A DNA stretch of 24,391 nucleotides from NCBI GenBank assembly GCA_003520455.1, contig DOUV01000799.1, positions 1-24,391 of the forward strand. The letters are read 5' to 3'. The DNA comes from Chloroflexota bacterium. Its GTDB lineage: Bacteria > Chloroflexota > Anaerolineae > Ardenticatenales > Ardenticatenaceae. The notes beneath the pieces were generated by a model. It had not been told where the DNA came from. It made no database searches and saw only the letters and a program-made list of their open reading frames with translations. Positions 8,036 to 15,278 of the stretch are shown here, piece after piece; positions within the stretch are counted from its first letter, which is position 1, and each line of letters opens with the position of its first letter. The translations under genes were made by a program, and so were the position numbers.

Positions 8036-8788
8036 TCAGGCTGGGATGGCTGTCATTTGCCCGCCATCCACCAGCAGGATCGAGCCGGTCACATACGAGG
8101 ACGCGTCGCTGGCCAAGAAGACGGCCACGTCACCGATCTCTTCTGCTTGGGCTGCCCGCTTCAGCGGAAGGGCGTTAAGAATCTTCTCGCGCTCTTCACC
8201 CTGAATAGAGGCGGTAAGCGGCGTGTCGACAAAGCCGGGGCAGATCGCGTTGACTCGGATGTTGTAGGGTCCGTAATCAAGCGCGACCTGGCGAGTGAGG
8301 TTGATGACACCGGCTTTCGCTGCACAGTAGGCTGCCTTTCGCTGTGTGGCCCGCAAGCCGAGGGTGCCGGCGATATTGACGATTGTGCCGCGGCCACCCT
8401 CAATCATCACCGGGATCGCATACTTGCATCCGAGAAAGACACTCTTCAGATCGATATTCAGGCAGAGGTCCCAATCTGCCTCGCTGATCTCTGTGACGCT
8501 GCCGACCGGGCTGACGCCCGCATTATTGACCAGGATGTCGAGCCGTCCGAACTGCTGGTGGATAGTCCGGATCATGTGCTGAACGTCCGCTCCGGAAGTC
8601 ACGTTACACTTCGCGAAGATGGCTTCTGCGCCCAGTTGCCTCAACATAGCAACCGTTTCTTGCCCCCTGGACGCGTCAATGTCGGCGACGACAATGACTG
8701 CGCCCTCGTGCGCAAAGCACAGCGCGATGGCACGACCATTCCCCGACCCCGCACCAGTGACGATGGCAATCCGATCTTTCAGCCGCAT
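8036..8788 (-). CDS. SDR-family oxidoreductase lacking the usual catalytic serine
   Basis: A 250-residue classical short-chain dehydrogenase/reductase, expected to interconvert an alcohol and a carbonyl with NAD(P). It shows TGAGSGNG (11-18) for cofactor binding, NNAG (88-91), Asn111, Tyr154-x3-Lys158 (YCAAK), PGFVDT and the C-terminal TGSILLVDGG. Asp36 after the second strand (VVADID) favours NAD. The serine normally 13 residues before the tyrosine is Gly141 here (NIAGTLG), with Thr142 next to it. The ATG at 8788 has AGAGGAG upstream. It follows the other SDR gene by 63 nt, so the pair is probably cotranscribed. About 160 nt downstream is the separate promoter of the GGT operon. Substrate unknown. 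Confidence 0.9.
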   Translation of the reverse strand: MRLKDRIAIVTGAGSGNGRAIALCFAHEGAVIVVADIDASRGQETVAMLRQLGAEAIFAKCNVTSGADVQHMIRTIHQQFGRLDILVNNAGVSPVGSVTEISEADWDLCLNIDLKSVFLGCKYAIPVMIEGGRGTIVNIAGTLGLRATQRKAAYCAAKAGVINLTRQVALDYGPYNIRVNAICPGFVDTPLTASIQGEEREKILNALPLKRAAQAEEIGDVAVFLASDASSYVTGSILLVDGGQMTAIPA

Positions 8789-8851
8789 GGTGTCGCGCTC
8801 CTCTCATCATGGCAGATCCGATTGTCTGCTACTACTCCTGAAATCCTGCGC

Positions 8852-9637
8852 TCAAGGGATCATCCATCCTCCGGTGACGTCGATGGCAGCCCCTGTGATG
8901 TATCCAGCTTCTTCAGAGCAAAGGAAAGCGCAGACCCGAGCAATGTCCTCCGGCGTTCCCAGCCGCCGCAGTGGGATTGCCCTGGTGACCTCGTGCCATA
9001 CTTCTTGCTCCTTGCGGCCAGACTCGCGCGCAACATCGGCGAGGGAGCGTGCCAACATGTCGGTATCCATTGCGCCGGGGCAGATTGCGTTGACTGTGAT
9101 ATTGTGCTTCCCCAGTTCTAGCGCCAGTCCCTGGCTAAAGACCATCACGGCCGCCTTCGCGGCCGCGTAAGCGACTTCGTATGCAAACGGCCGCTTTGCA
9201 TTCACCGATGCAATGTTAACGATCCGGCCACCCTGCCCGCGGCTGATCATCGAGCGAGCTGCTGCTCTCGAGCAGAGGTAGGTTCCTTTCGCCATGACGT
9301 CAAAGTGAAAGTCCCACTCCTCGGGGGTCAGATCGACAACCTCACGCTGTTTGATGACGCCGGCGTTGTTGACGAGAATGTCGAGTTGGTCCCAACTTTG
9401 CAGGACTTCGCTTACAGCGACATCAACGGCAACTGGATCGGTTACATCCAGCTCGAGGCTTTTCGCCACACCTCCAGCAGCACGAATTTCGCCAGCAACA
9501 GCGTCAGCCCCGGGCATCTTGTCGCTGACGGCCACAGAAGCACCGTCGGCGGCAAGCTGGAGGCAGATGCTCCGGCCAAGCCCCCTCGGATGTGCGGCGC
9601 CCGTCACCAGCGCGACTTTTCGATCCAGTCGGCCCAT
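8852..9637 (-). CDS. SDR-family oxidoreductase
   Basis: A 261-residue classical SDR with a complete active site: TGAAHPRGLG near 12-21, NNAG at 90-93, Ser144 (NIASVNA), Tyr157 and Lys161 (YAAAK), PGAMDTDM and TGAAIDVTGG at the end. TGAAHPRGLG departs slightly from TGxxxGxG by one inserted residue. The frame is open 35 codons further upstream, but MGRLDRKVALVTG is the standard SDR N-terminus and GGGGTAAG precedes that ATG at 9637. It is the first intact gene left of the promoter at 10188-10217, with the permease remnant in between, and is followed by the second SDR. A role in oxidising a hydroxy-acid or sugar-acid intermediate is plausible, but the substrate cannot be named. Confidence 0.9.
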   Translation of the reverse strand: MGRLDRKVALVTGAAHPRGLGRSICLQLAADGASVAVSDKMPGADAVAGEIRAAGGVAKSLELDVTDPVAVDVAVSEVLQSWDQLDILVNNAGVIKQREVVDLTPEEWDFHFDVMAKGTYLCSRAAARSMISRGQGGRIVNIASVNAKRPFAYEVAYAAAKAAVMVFSQGLALELGKHNITVNAICPGAMDTDMLARSLADVARESGRKEQEVWHEVTRAIPLRRLGTPEDIARVCAFLCSEEAGYITGAAIDVTGGWMIP

Positions 9638-9766
9638 GTTCTTACCCCAGAGATGGTGAGTTCGGCTGTAGAACGCCTGCCTCGAACAAATGTAAAAACG
9701 TTTGGCCATCAATTGAAGTGGTCGATGCCTGCTTCGAATCACACGGCAGCGGCCGACGCCTGCTAG

Positions 9767-10092
9767 TCATGAGAAGATCGCAACAGCGAGTGCCGTTAGC
9801 ACGCTTGCAAGCGCGGTTATCAGGACGCCGTACAGCAGGAGGTGTAAATCAGAAGCACCCCGAGATGCCGGAACACGCTGATCGTGCGCGTGGACCGCCC
9901 GGGTTCACCCAACCAAGGTGTGTTCCGGTCTCGGAAACATCCACCGCGATCTGTACGCGATCCAATACCTCTGACACCGACCGGACCAGCGCGCTGTCCG
10001 CCCCAGCGCAAGCCGACCATCAAGCCAAGAACTATCAGAATCGGCGTGAGGGCAAGCAGCCAATGGACAACGGTTGTCTCCATCCCTGGCAT
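9767..10092 (-). pseudogene. L-lactate permease (LctP)-like remnant
   Basis: From the ATG at 10092 the minus frame gives VVHWLLALTPILIVLGLMVG then LRWGGQRAGPVG. This resembles the first membrane helix and following loop of the LctP lactate/glycolate permease family. Family members are over 500 residues, but here the similarity stops after about 40. Around 9844-9767, in another frame, a single hydrophobic helix (HLLLYGVLITALASVL, ending AVAIFS and TGA) looks like the C-terminal helix of such a permease. The gene therefore seems to have lost its whole middle and shifted frame. It lies directly behind the leftward promoter and operator, as if it once headed this operon. The N-terminal match is moderate and the C-terminal match weak; both come from recalled family patterns. 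Confidence 0.5.
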
Positions 10093-10116
10093 AATGCGGA
10101 TACCCCGGTTCGCCCC

Positions 10117-10145
10117 TTGACGCGCCCTTCCGGCAATGATATAAT
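10117..10145 (+). promoter_or_regulatory. Sigma-70-type promoter firing right toward the intact GGT gene
   Basis: TTGACG (10117-10122), a 17-nt spacer and a perfect TATAAT (10140-10145). Expected start is near 10152, 6 nt before the palindrome at 10158-10171. The next plus-strand gene starts at 10542, so the leader would be about 390 nt. Confidence 0.82.
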
Positions 10146-10157
10146 CGCGGCGGAGAC

Positions 10158-10171
10158 GTAGGACGTCCTAC
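10158..10171. promoter_or_regulatory. Perfect 14-bp palindrome, shared operator
   Basis: GTAGGACGTCCTAC is its own reverse complement. It lies between two promoters that face each other, roughly +7 to +20 of the rightward one and +11 to +24 of the leftward one. A 13/14 copy sits in the same relation to a third promoter at 7910-7938. Repeated placement just past the -10 box argues for a repressor site. Confidence 0.82.
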
Positions 10172-10541
10172 CTCTTTCTACTGTTGCAGTATACTACCAT
10201 CCCACAACTACTGTCAATCGGCTGATGTCTCCTAGTGTCGTGTTGACTGCAAACACGCGCGCAATGGTCGCCACGACCCAAGAGAGCACCACGGCACGCA
10301 CTTGTCTTTTGTCCAGGAGTACTTCCCGACTCACCCGAAAACGGCGCTGAGGGGGTCCGGGCGATAGCGAATGAAGTTTCAAAGAATAATCCGGCAACTC
10401 GGTGCATGCGGTCGCGACCATCGAGTCGCCGGATCAGATTCTCATCCTCCATAAGCCAGCCATGGCCCATACCTCCACACCCGTGGACTTGAGCACGGAC
10501 ACTGAATTGCAACGACCCATTCGCGAGAGGACTACTTTGCT
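10172..10541 (+). other. Long leader upstream of the intact GGT gene
   Basis: This 370-nt stretch holds the leftward promoter and no recognisable gene. Its 3' end contains a 27-codon frame described separately. No riboswitch fold that I can name was seen. Its length is unusual for a simple catabolic promoter. Confidence 0.5.
10188..10217 (-). promoter_or_regulatory. Sigma-70-type promoter firing left toward the permease remnant and SDR genes
   Basis: On the minus strand TTGACA (10217-10212), an 18-nt spacer and TATACT (10193-10188). Expected start is near 10181, so its transcript crosses the operator and overlaps the first bases of the rightward transcript by roughly 30 nt. Confidence 0.75.
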
Positions 10542-10545
10542 ATGA
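10462..10545 (+). CDS. Possible 27-aa leader ORF overlapping the GGT start
   Basis: The frame MAHTSTPVDLSTDTEL continues through RPIRERTTLL to a TGA whose first two bases are the last two of the GGT ATG (ATGA overlap), a typical coupling arrangement. No clear ribosome site precedes its ATG, and the frame is open back to about 10400. The ending RPIRER resembles the extreme N-terminus of some GntR-type regulators, so this could be a regulator stump rather than a functional leader. Coding status is uncertain. Confidence 0.3.
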   Translation: MAHTSTPVDLSTDTELQRPIRERTTLL

Positions 10546-12305
10546 CCGACAAGGGCCAGGCCAACACTGGCGCGGGCGGGATGCGAAGCGTCGAGGGCTC
10601 CCCGACGCCCAACGTGTTCCCACCACCGGAGTCGATGCGCCCCACACTCGTAGGGAGCCGGTACATGGTCTCGGCAGGCCATCCTATCGTGGCACAGGTG
10701 GCGGCCCTGGTGCTCGAGCAGGGCGGCACAGCCATTGATGCTGGCGTCGCCGGAGGCATCACATCGAACGTGGTTCAGGTAGACATGGCAAACTTTGGTG
10801 GCATTGCTCCTACGCTTGTGCGCATGGCGGGCTCGGACAAGGTCTACTCCGTTGCCGGTGTTGGCACATGGGGAAGCGACGCGACGATCCAGGCATTTCG
10901 CGAGCGTTTTGGCGATGATATGCCGCTCGGGGGCGCAGTGGCCCTCGTCCCGAGTGCACCAGCTGCCTGGATCACCACGCTGGCTCGCTTTGGCACCTGG
11001 TCGTTTCGCGATGCCGCCGGGCCGGCGATTGTGCTGGCGAGGGATGGATTTCCGCTCGATCAGCGCACGGCGAGGGCGCTCAGGATCCTGGGCGGCGGCT
11101 TCAGCCAGTGGGGGAGCTCGCGTGTGATCTACTGGCCATCCGGCAGGCCGCCAGAGGAAGGTGAGTGGCTTCGGCAGCCGAAGCTGGCGGCCCTGTTGCA
11201 GTGGATGGCCGATGCTGAAGTTGGGGCGGATCGGGCGGGGGCGTTTGAGAACGTCCGCCGGAGCTTCTATGAAGGTGAAGTTGCCAGGCGAATCGTCGAG
11301 TTTGTGCGCGCCGACGGTGGGTGGTTGACGCTTGATGATCTGGCCGGATTTGAGGCGGAGGTAGGGCCGGCACCTTCCTACCGATACCATGGCTACCGCG
11401 TGTATACGACACCAACCTGGACGCAGGGCGCGGTTCTGCTGCAGGCTCTCTCGATCCTGGCCGGCTGTGACCTGGAGCGGATGGGTCATAATTCCGCCGA
11501 CTACATCCACTTCGTGATCGAGGCGCTCAAAGTGGCCTTCTCAGAACGCGAGCGATACTACGGTGACCCTCGCTTTGTCGAGATTGATCTCGATTGGCTG
11601 TTGTCGGACGGCCACGCAGATCAACTCAGGGGCCTGATCCGGCAGGGAACGGCCCTTCCGAATCTGCCAACGCTCGAGCGCAAGACCAAGAAACGCTACG
11701 ACACGACCTATCTCTGTGTTGTTGATGGCGCGGGCAACGTTTTCAGCTCGACGCCCAGCGATACGCTGGACGGGGGGCCTATCATTCCAGAACTTGGGAT
11801 CATCGTTTCTCCCCGCGGCGTCCAGAGCCGGCTCGATCCGGCCCATCCCTCTGCCCTCGCACCTGGGAAACGGCCGGTTGTGACGCCGGCCCCAGCCCTC
11901 GCCCTGGGCGAAGAAACAGAGATTGACCATGCGGTCTGGGCCTTTGGCTGCCCCGGTGGCGACATGATCATCCAGGCAATGCTCCAGGCCTTCTTGAACC
12001 GCCTCCATTTCGACATGTCGCCTCAACAAGCGGTTGAAGCGGCCCGCGTCGCAACGTTTAGCTTTCCTGTTTCGTTCTTCCCCAACGTCGAGGTGTCGGG
12101 GCGCCTGAGTCTGGAGGGGCGTATCCCCGAGCAGGTTCGGGAGAGTTTGAAAGGTCGCGGGCACAATCTCTATGTCTGGCCCGATTACGAGTTTGACGCG
12201 GGCGGCGTCACGATGGCATTGGATCTCAAGCCCCCGTCGAGAGAAGGCCGTGTTCTGGCGGCCGCGGCTGATCCCCGCCGCATCTGTTACGCAGTCGGTT
12301 GCTGA
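10542..12305 (+). CDS. Gamma-glutamyltransferase-family N-terminal-nucleophile hydrolase
   Basis: A 587-residue full-length member of the GGT family, which self-cleaves to expose a Thr nucleophile and hydrolyses or transfers gamma-glutamyl (or related acyl) amides. Residues 38-92 form the N-terminal GGT region (GGTAIDAGVAGGITSNVVQ). VGTWGSDATIQAF, ALVPSAPAAWITTLARFG and GGWLTLDDLAGFEAEV (259-274) follow. The processing site is at 383-395 (KKRYDTTYLCVVD), with Thr388 aligning with the nucleophile of E. coli GGT. LAPGKRPVVTPAPAL then FGCPGGDMIIQAMLQAF form the small-subunit core. There is no signal peptide, so it is probably cytoplasmic, unlike classical periplasmic GGT. The E. coli TTHYSVVD motif reads TTYLCVVD, so the activity may be a non-glutathione amidase or acylase. 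ATG with GAGAGGA about 10 nt upstream. The M20 gene follows after 92 nt, probably cotranscribed. Confidence 0.9.
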   Translation: MTDKGQANTGAGGMRSVEGSPTPNVFPPPESMRPTLVGSRYMVSAGHPIVAQVAALVLEQGGTAIDAGVAGGITSNVVQVDMANFGGIAPTLVRMAGSDKVYSVAGVGTWGSDATIQAFRERFGDDMPLGGAVALVPSAPAAWITTLARFGTWSFRDAAGPAIVLARDGFPLDQRTARALRILGGGFSQWGSSRVIYWPSGRPPEEGEWLRQPKLAALLQWMADAEVGADRAGAFENVRRSFYEGEVARRIVEFVRADGGWLTLDDLAGFEAEVGPAPSYRYHGYRVYTTPTWTQGAVLLQALSILAGCDLERMGHNSADYIHFVIEALKVAFSERERYYGDPRFVEIDLDWLLSDGHADQLRGLIRQGTALPNLPTLERKTKKRYDTTYLCVVDGAGNVFSSTPSDTLDGGPIIPELGIIVSPRGVQSRLDPAHPSALAPGKRPVVTPAPALALGEETEIDHAVWAFGCPGGDMIIQAMLQAFLNRLHFDMSPQQAVEAARVATFSFPVSFFPNVEVSGRLSLEGRIPEQVRESLKGRGHNLYVWPDYEFDAGGVTMALDLKPPSREGRVLAAAADPRRICYAVGC

Positions 12306-12397
12306 CAGGCGTTGTCAGGCGCAGAGTGGGCTGCGGCCTGGCCCGTCAAGAAGGTCGGGGGTGTTTCCGCACAGTGATGGGAAGGACGAACAACGCT

Positions 12398-13546
12398 ATG
12401 GAAACGGAAAGACTGCTGGCGTTCGTGCGAGCACTCGTGCACCAGAAGAGCATCAGCGGGCAAGAAGGACCGGTCGTCGACTGCATCCTGGACGAGATGC
12501 GAGACCTTGGCTTCGACCGGGTCTGGAGGGATTCGAACGGCAGCGCGATTGGTATGGTCGCGGGGGCGAGCGCCGGCCCCACTCTGCTGCTGGATGCGCA
12601 TTGCGACACGGTCGGCATAGTTCCAGGTGAATGGGAGCGCGAGCCCTTTGGAGCCATCGTCGAAGGCGATACGCTCTACGGACGTGGGACGGCCGATATG
12701 AAAGGGACCTTGGCGGCGATGGTACACGCCGCCGCCACCGTTGATCGTGCACGGGTGAGCGGACGCGTTGTGGTCAGCGCGACGGTTATGGAAGAAGTCA
12801 TGGAAGGCTATAGCCTCGCCACTGTCATCGCGGCGGTGCGTCCCGACTTCGTGGTCATCGGCGAAGCGACGGATCTGAATTTGAACCGTGGTGGCCGCGG
12901 GCGCGCGGAGATCCACCTTGAGACAATCGGACGGTCAGCACACTCCTCCTCCCCGGAGCTCGGACAGAACGCGGTCCTTGATATGCTTACGGTCGTGGGG
13001 GCGATCGAGGCGATGGCCCCAGCGCGCCATCAGCTCCTGGGGCCGGCCACCATGACACTGACCGACATCATTTCCGAGCCATATCCGGGCTATTCGGTGA
13101 TCCCAAGCCACTGCCGGGTCACCTATGACCGGCGCCTGCTGCCGGGCGAGACGCCGGACGGTGTGACAACCGCGATTCGGGAGCTTTCGGAGGTAGCCGG
13201 TCTCGATCTGCACGTCCGGATCGCGCAGGGCGAGCATGCCACGTACACCGGAGCGGTGCTGCGTGGACCGAAATTCTTTCCCGCCTGGATCTTCCCCGAG
13301 GACCATCCGTTCGTCCAGGGTGCACTCCGCGGGTTGAATGCAGTGGGTCTGCAACCGGAGATTGGAGCGTATCGCTTCTGCACGAACGCCGCCTATAGCG
13401 CAGGGCGCGTTGGAGTCCCCACGATTGGGTTTGGGCCGGCGAGGGAGGGCGATGCACACGTCGTCGACGAGCACATCGCCATCTTCGCGCTGAATGCCGC
13501 GGCCAGAGGCTACCGCGCCATCATCGACGCCATTCTCGGATCATGA
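12398..13546 (+). CDS. M20-family metallo-peptidase/deacylase (ArgE/DapE/YgeY-like)
   Basis: A 382-residue zinc hydrolase that would cleave an N-acyl or peptide bond to free an amino acid. Metal and catalytic residues are all present: His68 and Asp70 (DAHCDTV), Asp100 (GRGTADMKG), Glu132-Glu133 (MEEVMEG), Glu156 (IGEATDL) and the C-terminal His in DAHVVDEH. GRSAHSS (178-184) lies in the dimerisation lid. The frame is open 33 codons upstream, but METERLLAFVRALV is the normal start and GGGAAGGA lies 11 nt before it. It shares strand and probably transcript with the GGT-like gene, which suggests sequential amide-bond cleavage. Similarity to the YgeY branch is an impression only. Its last 6 nt overlap the convergent cyclase gene. 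Confidence 0.9.
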   Translation: METERLLAFVRALVHQKSISGQEGPVVDCILDEMRDLGFDRVWRDSNGSAIGMVAGASAGPTLLLDAHCDTVGIVPGEWEREPFGAIVEGDTLYGRGTADMKGTLAAMVHAAATVDRARVSGRVVVSATVMEEVMEGYSLATVIAAVRPDFVVIGEATDLNLNRGGRGRAEIHLETIGRSAHSSSPELGQNAVLDMLTVVGAIEAMAPARHQLLGPATMTLTDIISEPYPGYSVIPSHCRVTYDRRLLPGETPDGVTTAIRELSEVAGLDLHVRIAQGEHATYTGAVLRGPKFFPAWIFPEDHPFVQGALRGLNAVGLQPEIGAYRFCTNAAYSAGRVGVPTIGFGPAREGDAHVVDEHIAIFALNAAARGYRAIIDAILGS

Positions 13547-14314
13547 ACTCGGGCTCGGTTCTACCTCCACCACATAGACGCGCGCGGGCAGGCCTTCGCA
13601 CCCCTCCAGCTTGAGCGGCGCCACGAACAGCCCAACCAGCTCAGTTCGGATCGCGCCCAGATTGCACAGACTCTCGACCAGGAAGCGATTGCCGTCCGGA
13701 TGGCGCAACACAATGTCATGCGTGCGGCCGACTTCAAAGGTGAAGGTAAAGTCGGCAGATAGGTAGTGGAGGCCTCGATCCATGAAGTGGCGTGCGGCGC
13801 TGTCGGAGAGTGTTGGTCCACCGCGTCGCCAGAAATCCGGGTGGAACCATTGGTCGTTCCACCCGGTTCGGAGGAGCACCCCTTTCACCTCCTGGTGCGG
13901 GAAGCCAGGGTGCGCCGCATCGAAGCGCTCAAACCAGGCACGCACCTCGGCCTCCGTGATCTCCTCGCCCCACTGCCATTCGCCCGCGGGAAGCAGACCG
14001 CTCGGCCGCTTGCCATCGAATGGGAGAAAGTAGGCTAACGTAAAGGTATGCTCGGGGAAAAGGACGTCTTCGAAGCCGTCATCCCGAAACGCGCGGTACC
14101 CATCAGGATCGATATGGGAGGAATAATCCACGTGGGTGCCCGCATGGCAACTCATGCGCAACTGGGTTTCATACATCCCAAGTGGCGAATCATACCCGTT
14201 GATCACGACGAATCTCACGTTCGATTGTTCGCTGACCGGGAACATACCCGGCCGGACAGGCAGAGAAACGTCAATGAGGCTCCCGTTCAGCGCCGTGACA
14301 TCCCGCCAATGCAT
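13541..14314 (-). CDS. Cyclase-family metal hydrolase (kynurenine formamidase-like fold)
   Basis: A 257-residue protein of the cyclase family (PF04199), which includes bacterial kynurenine formamidase, isatin hydrolase and other amide or lactam hydrolases using a divalent metal. The signature HxGTHxDxxxH appears as HAGTHVDYSSH (His57, His61, Asp63, His67). The proline usual in this motif is a serine. ID-SLPVRPGM near the start and GVLLRTGWNDQWFHPDFW in the middle are family-like. The ATG at 14314 is chosen for its GAGGG site 5 nt upstream; in-frame alternatives are ATG 14326 and GTG 14338. It is alone on the minus strand here, 211 nt downstream of the amidohydrolase at 14526, so it may be the tail of that operon. 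Its stop overlaps that of the M20 gene by 6 nt. Confidence 0.88.
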   Translation of the reverse strand: MHWRDVTALNGSLIDVSLPVRPGMFPVSEQSNVRFVVINGYDSPLGMYETQLRMSCHAGTHVDYSSHIDPDGYRAFRDDGFEDVLFPEHTFTLAYFLPFDGKRPSGLLPAGEWQWGEEITEAEVRAWFERFDAAHPGFPHQEVKGVLLRTGWNDQWFHPDFWRRGGPTLSDSAARHFMDRGLHYLSADFTFTFEVGRTHDIVLRHPDGNRFLVESLCNLGAIRTELVGLFVAPLKLEGCEGLPARVYVVEVEPSPSS

Positions 14315-14525
14315 GGTCGCCCTCATACCCCTTCTCACCCTCCGCGCTTAAGCCGTACCGGCCCACTTCAGGCATCTCGGGCCCGTGCCTCGTGGCCCTC
14401 TGGCCAACCGGGACGCTAACACCCTGCGGCTCGCACACGCTCGCACGAATAATGTCTCACCTTCTGGTGTCCATCGTAACGTCGCCTCGTGGAGAGTGCC
14501 GGACGGGGTACCGGCCCGGTGCTCA

Positions 14526-15278
14526 TTACTGGAACCATTCATCCAGGCGCAGCAGGCGGCGCATGTTCTCGCCCTCGACAAGCTGGAGATCGTCCTCATT
14601 CGGGATGCCCTTGCGGAGCTTCAGCCTTTCCAGCTCGAAGTCAGCCGCAGGCCAATCGGTCCCCATCACCATCCTTCGTGCGCCGACCTGGCGATACGCC
14701 ATGCGGACGTCGAGCAGCATCGTTGCGGATGTTTCGAGATAAATATTGTCATTCCGGCCAGCGACCAGCAGCGCCTCGACCACATTCCACACTGTGCCCA
14801 TGTGGGCGATCAATACGGGTACATCGGGGAAATTGCGGGCGATTTCTTCGATTCCGAGCGGTGTGACAAAGGGGTCGTCAAGGGCATTGACCAGCACGGG
14901 CAGTTTGTAGTCGCTCATCACTTCGAAGATCGGATCCAGGAGCGGATGGTCGACGAAGTGATATCCATGCATTGTGGGGTGCAGCTTGAGCCCTTTCAGT
15001 CCATATTCTTCCATACACCGGCGTACAACCTGGACGGCATCAGGTTGGCGCGGATTCACCTGCCCAAACCCAATGATCCGGCGGGGATACTTCTGCATCA
15101 CCTCGGCGAGATACTCGTTGTCGGTCTTCTGGCCGAGCGAGCACCCAACCGCCATGTCGACGCCGCCGGCGTCCATGTCCTCAAGCATCATCTCGACCGA
15201 ATACGTTTCACTGGTGAGGTACGCCGATGCTCCCTCCTCGGCGGCCCGCCAGACGTTGTTATAGGTATCAATGACCAT
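14526..15278 (-). CDS. Amidohydrolase-2 (ACMSD-like) protein with degenerate metal site
   Basis: A 250-residue TIM-barrel protein of the amidohydrolase-2 family, whose members are metal-dependent decarboxylases, lactonases or hydrolases. Later family landmarks are intact: GFGQVNPRQPDAV, GLKGLKLHPTMHGY, VLIAHMGTVW and VMGTDWPAADFEL (the Asp ligand). The N-terminal metal pair HxH, expected in IDTHxH, reads IDTYNN (Tyr6, Asn8), so two canonical ligands are missing. The ATG at 15278 has AAGGAG 7 nt upstream and overlaps the end of the preceding amidohydrolase by 11 nt, indicating translational coupling. It may be an altered-metal enzyme or a non-catalytic partner. The substrate is unknown. Confidence 0.85.
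   Translation of the reverse strand: MVIDTYNNVWRAAEEGASAYLTSETYSVEMMLEDMDAGGVDMAVGCSLGQKTDNEYLAEVMQKYPRRIIGFGQVNPRQPDAVQVVRRCMEEYGLKGLKLHPTMHGYHFVDHPLLDPIFEVMSDYKLPVLVNALDDPFVTPLGIEEIARNFPDVPVLIAHMGTVWNVVEALLVAGRNDNIYLETSATMLLDVRMAYRQVGARRMVMGTDWPAADFELERLKLRKGIPNEDDLQLVEGENMRRLLRLDEWFQ

Noticed and set aside
7856..9121. 421-codon plus-strand open frame opposite the SDR genes
   Set aside because: It is a shadow of the two minus-strand SDR genes, which carry full family motifs. The plus frame has none.
9837..9843. GGAGGTG-like ribosome site on the plus strand near 9837
   Set aside because: No plus-strand gene with coding character follows. The stretch is inside the minus-strand permease remnant.
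10434..11510. 358-codon minus-strand frame opposite the intact GGT gene
   Set aside because: It is Arg/His/Cys-rich shadow sequence antisense to a gene with complete GGT motifs.
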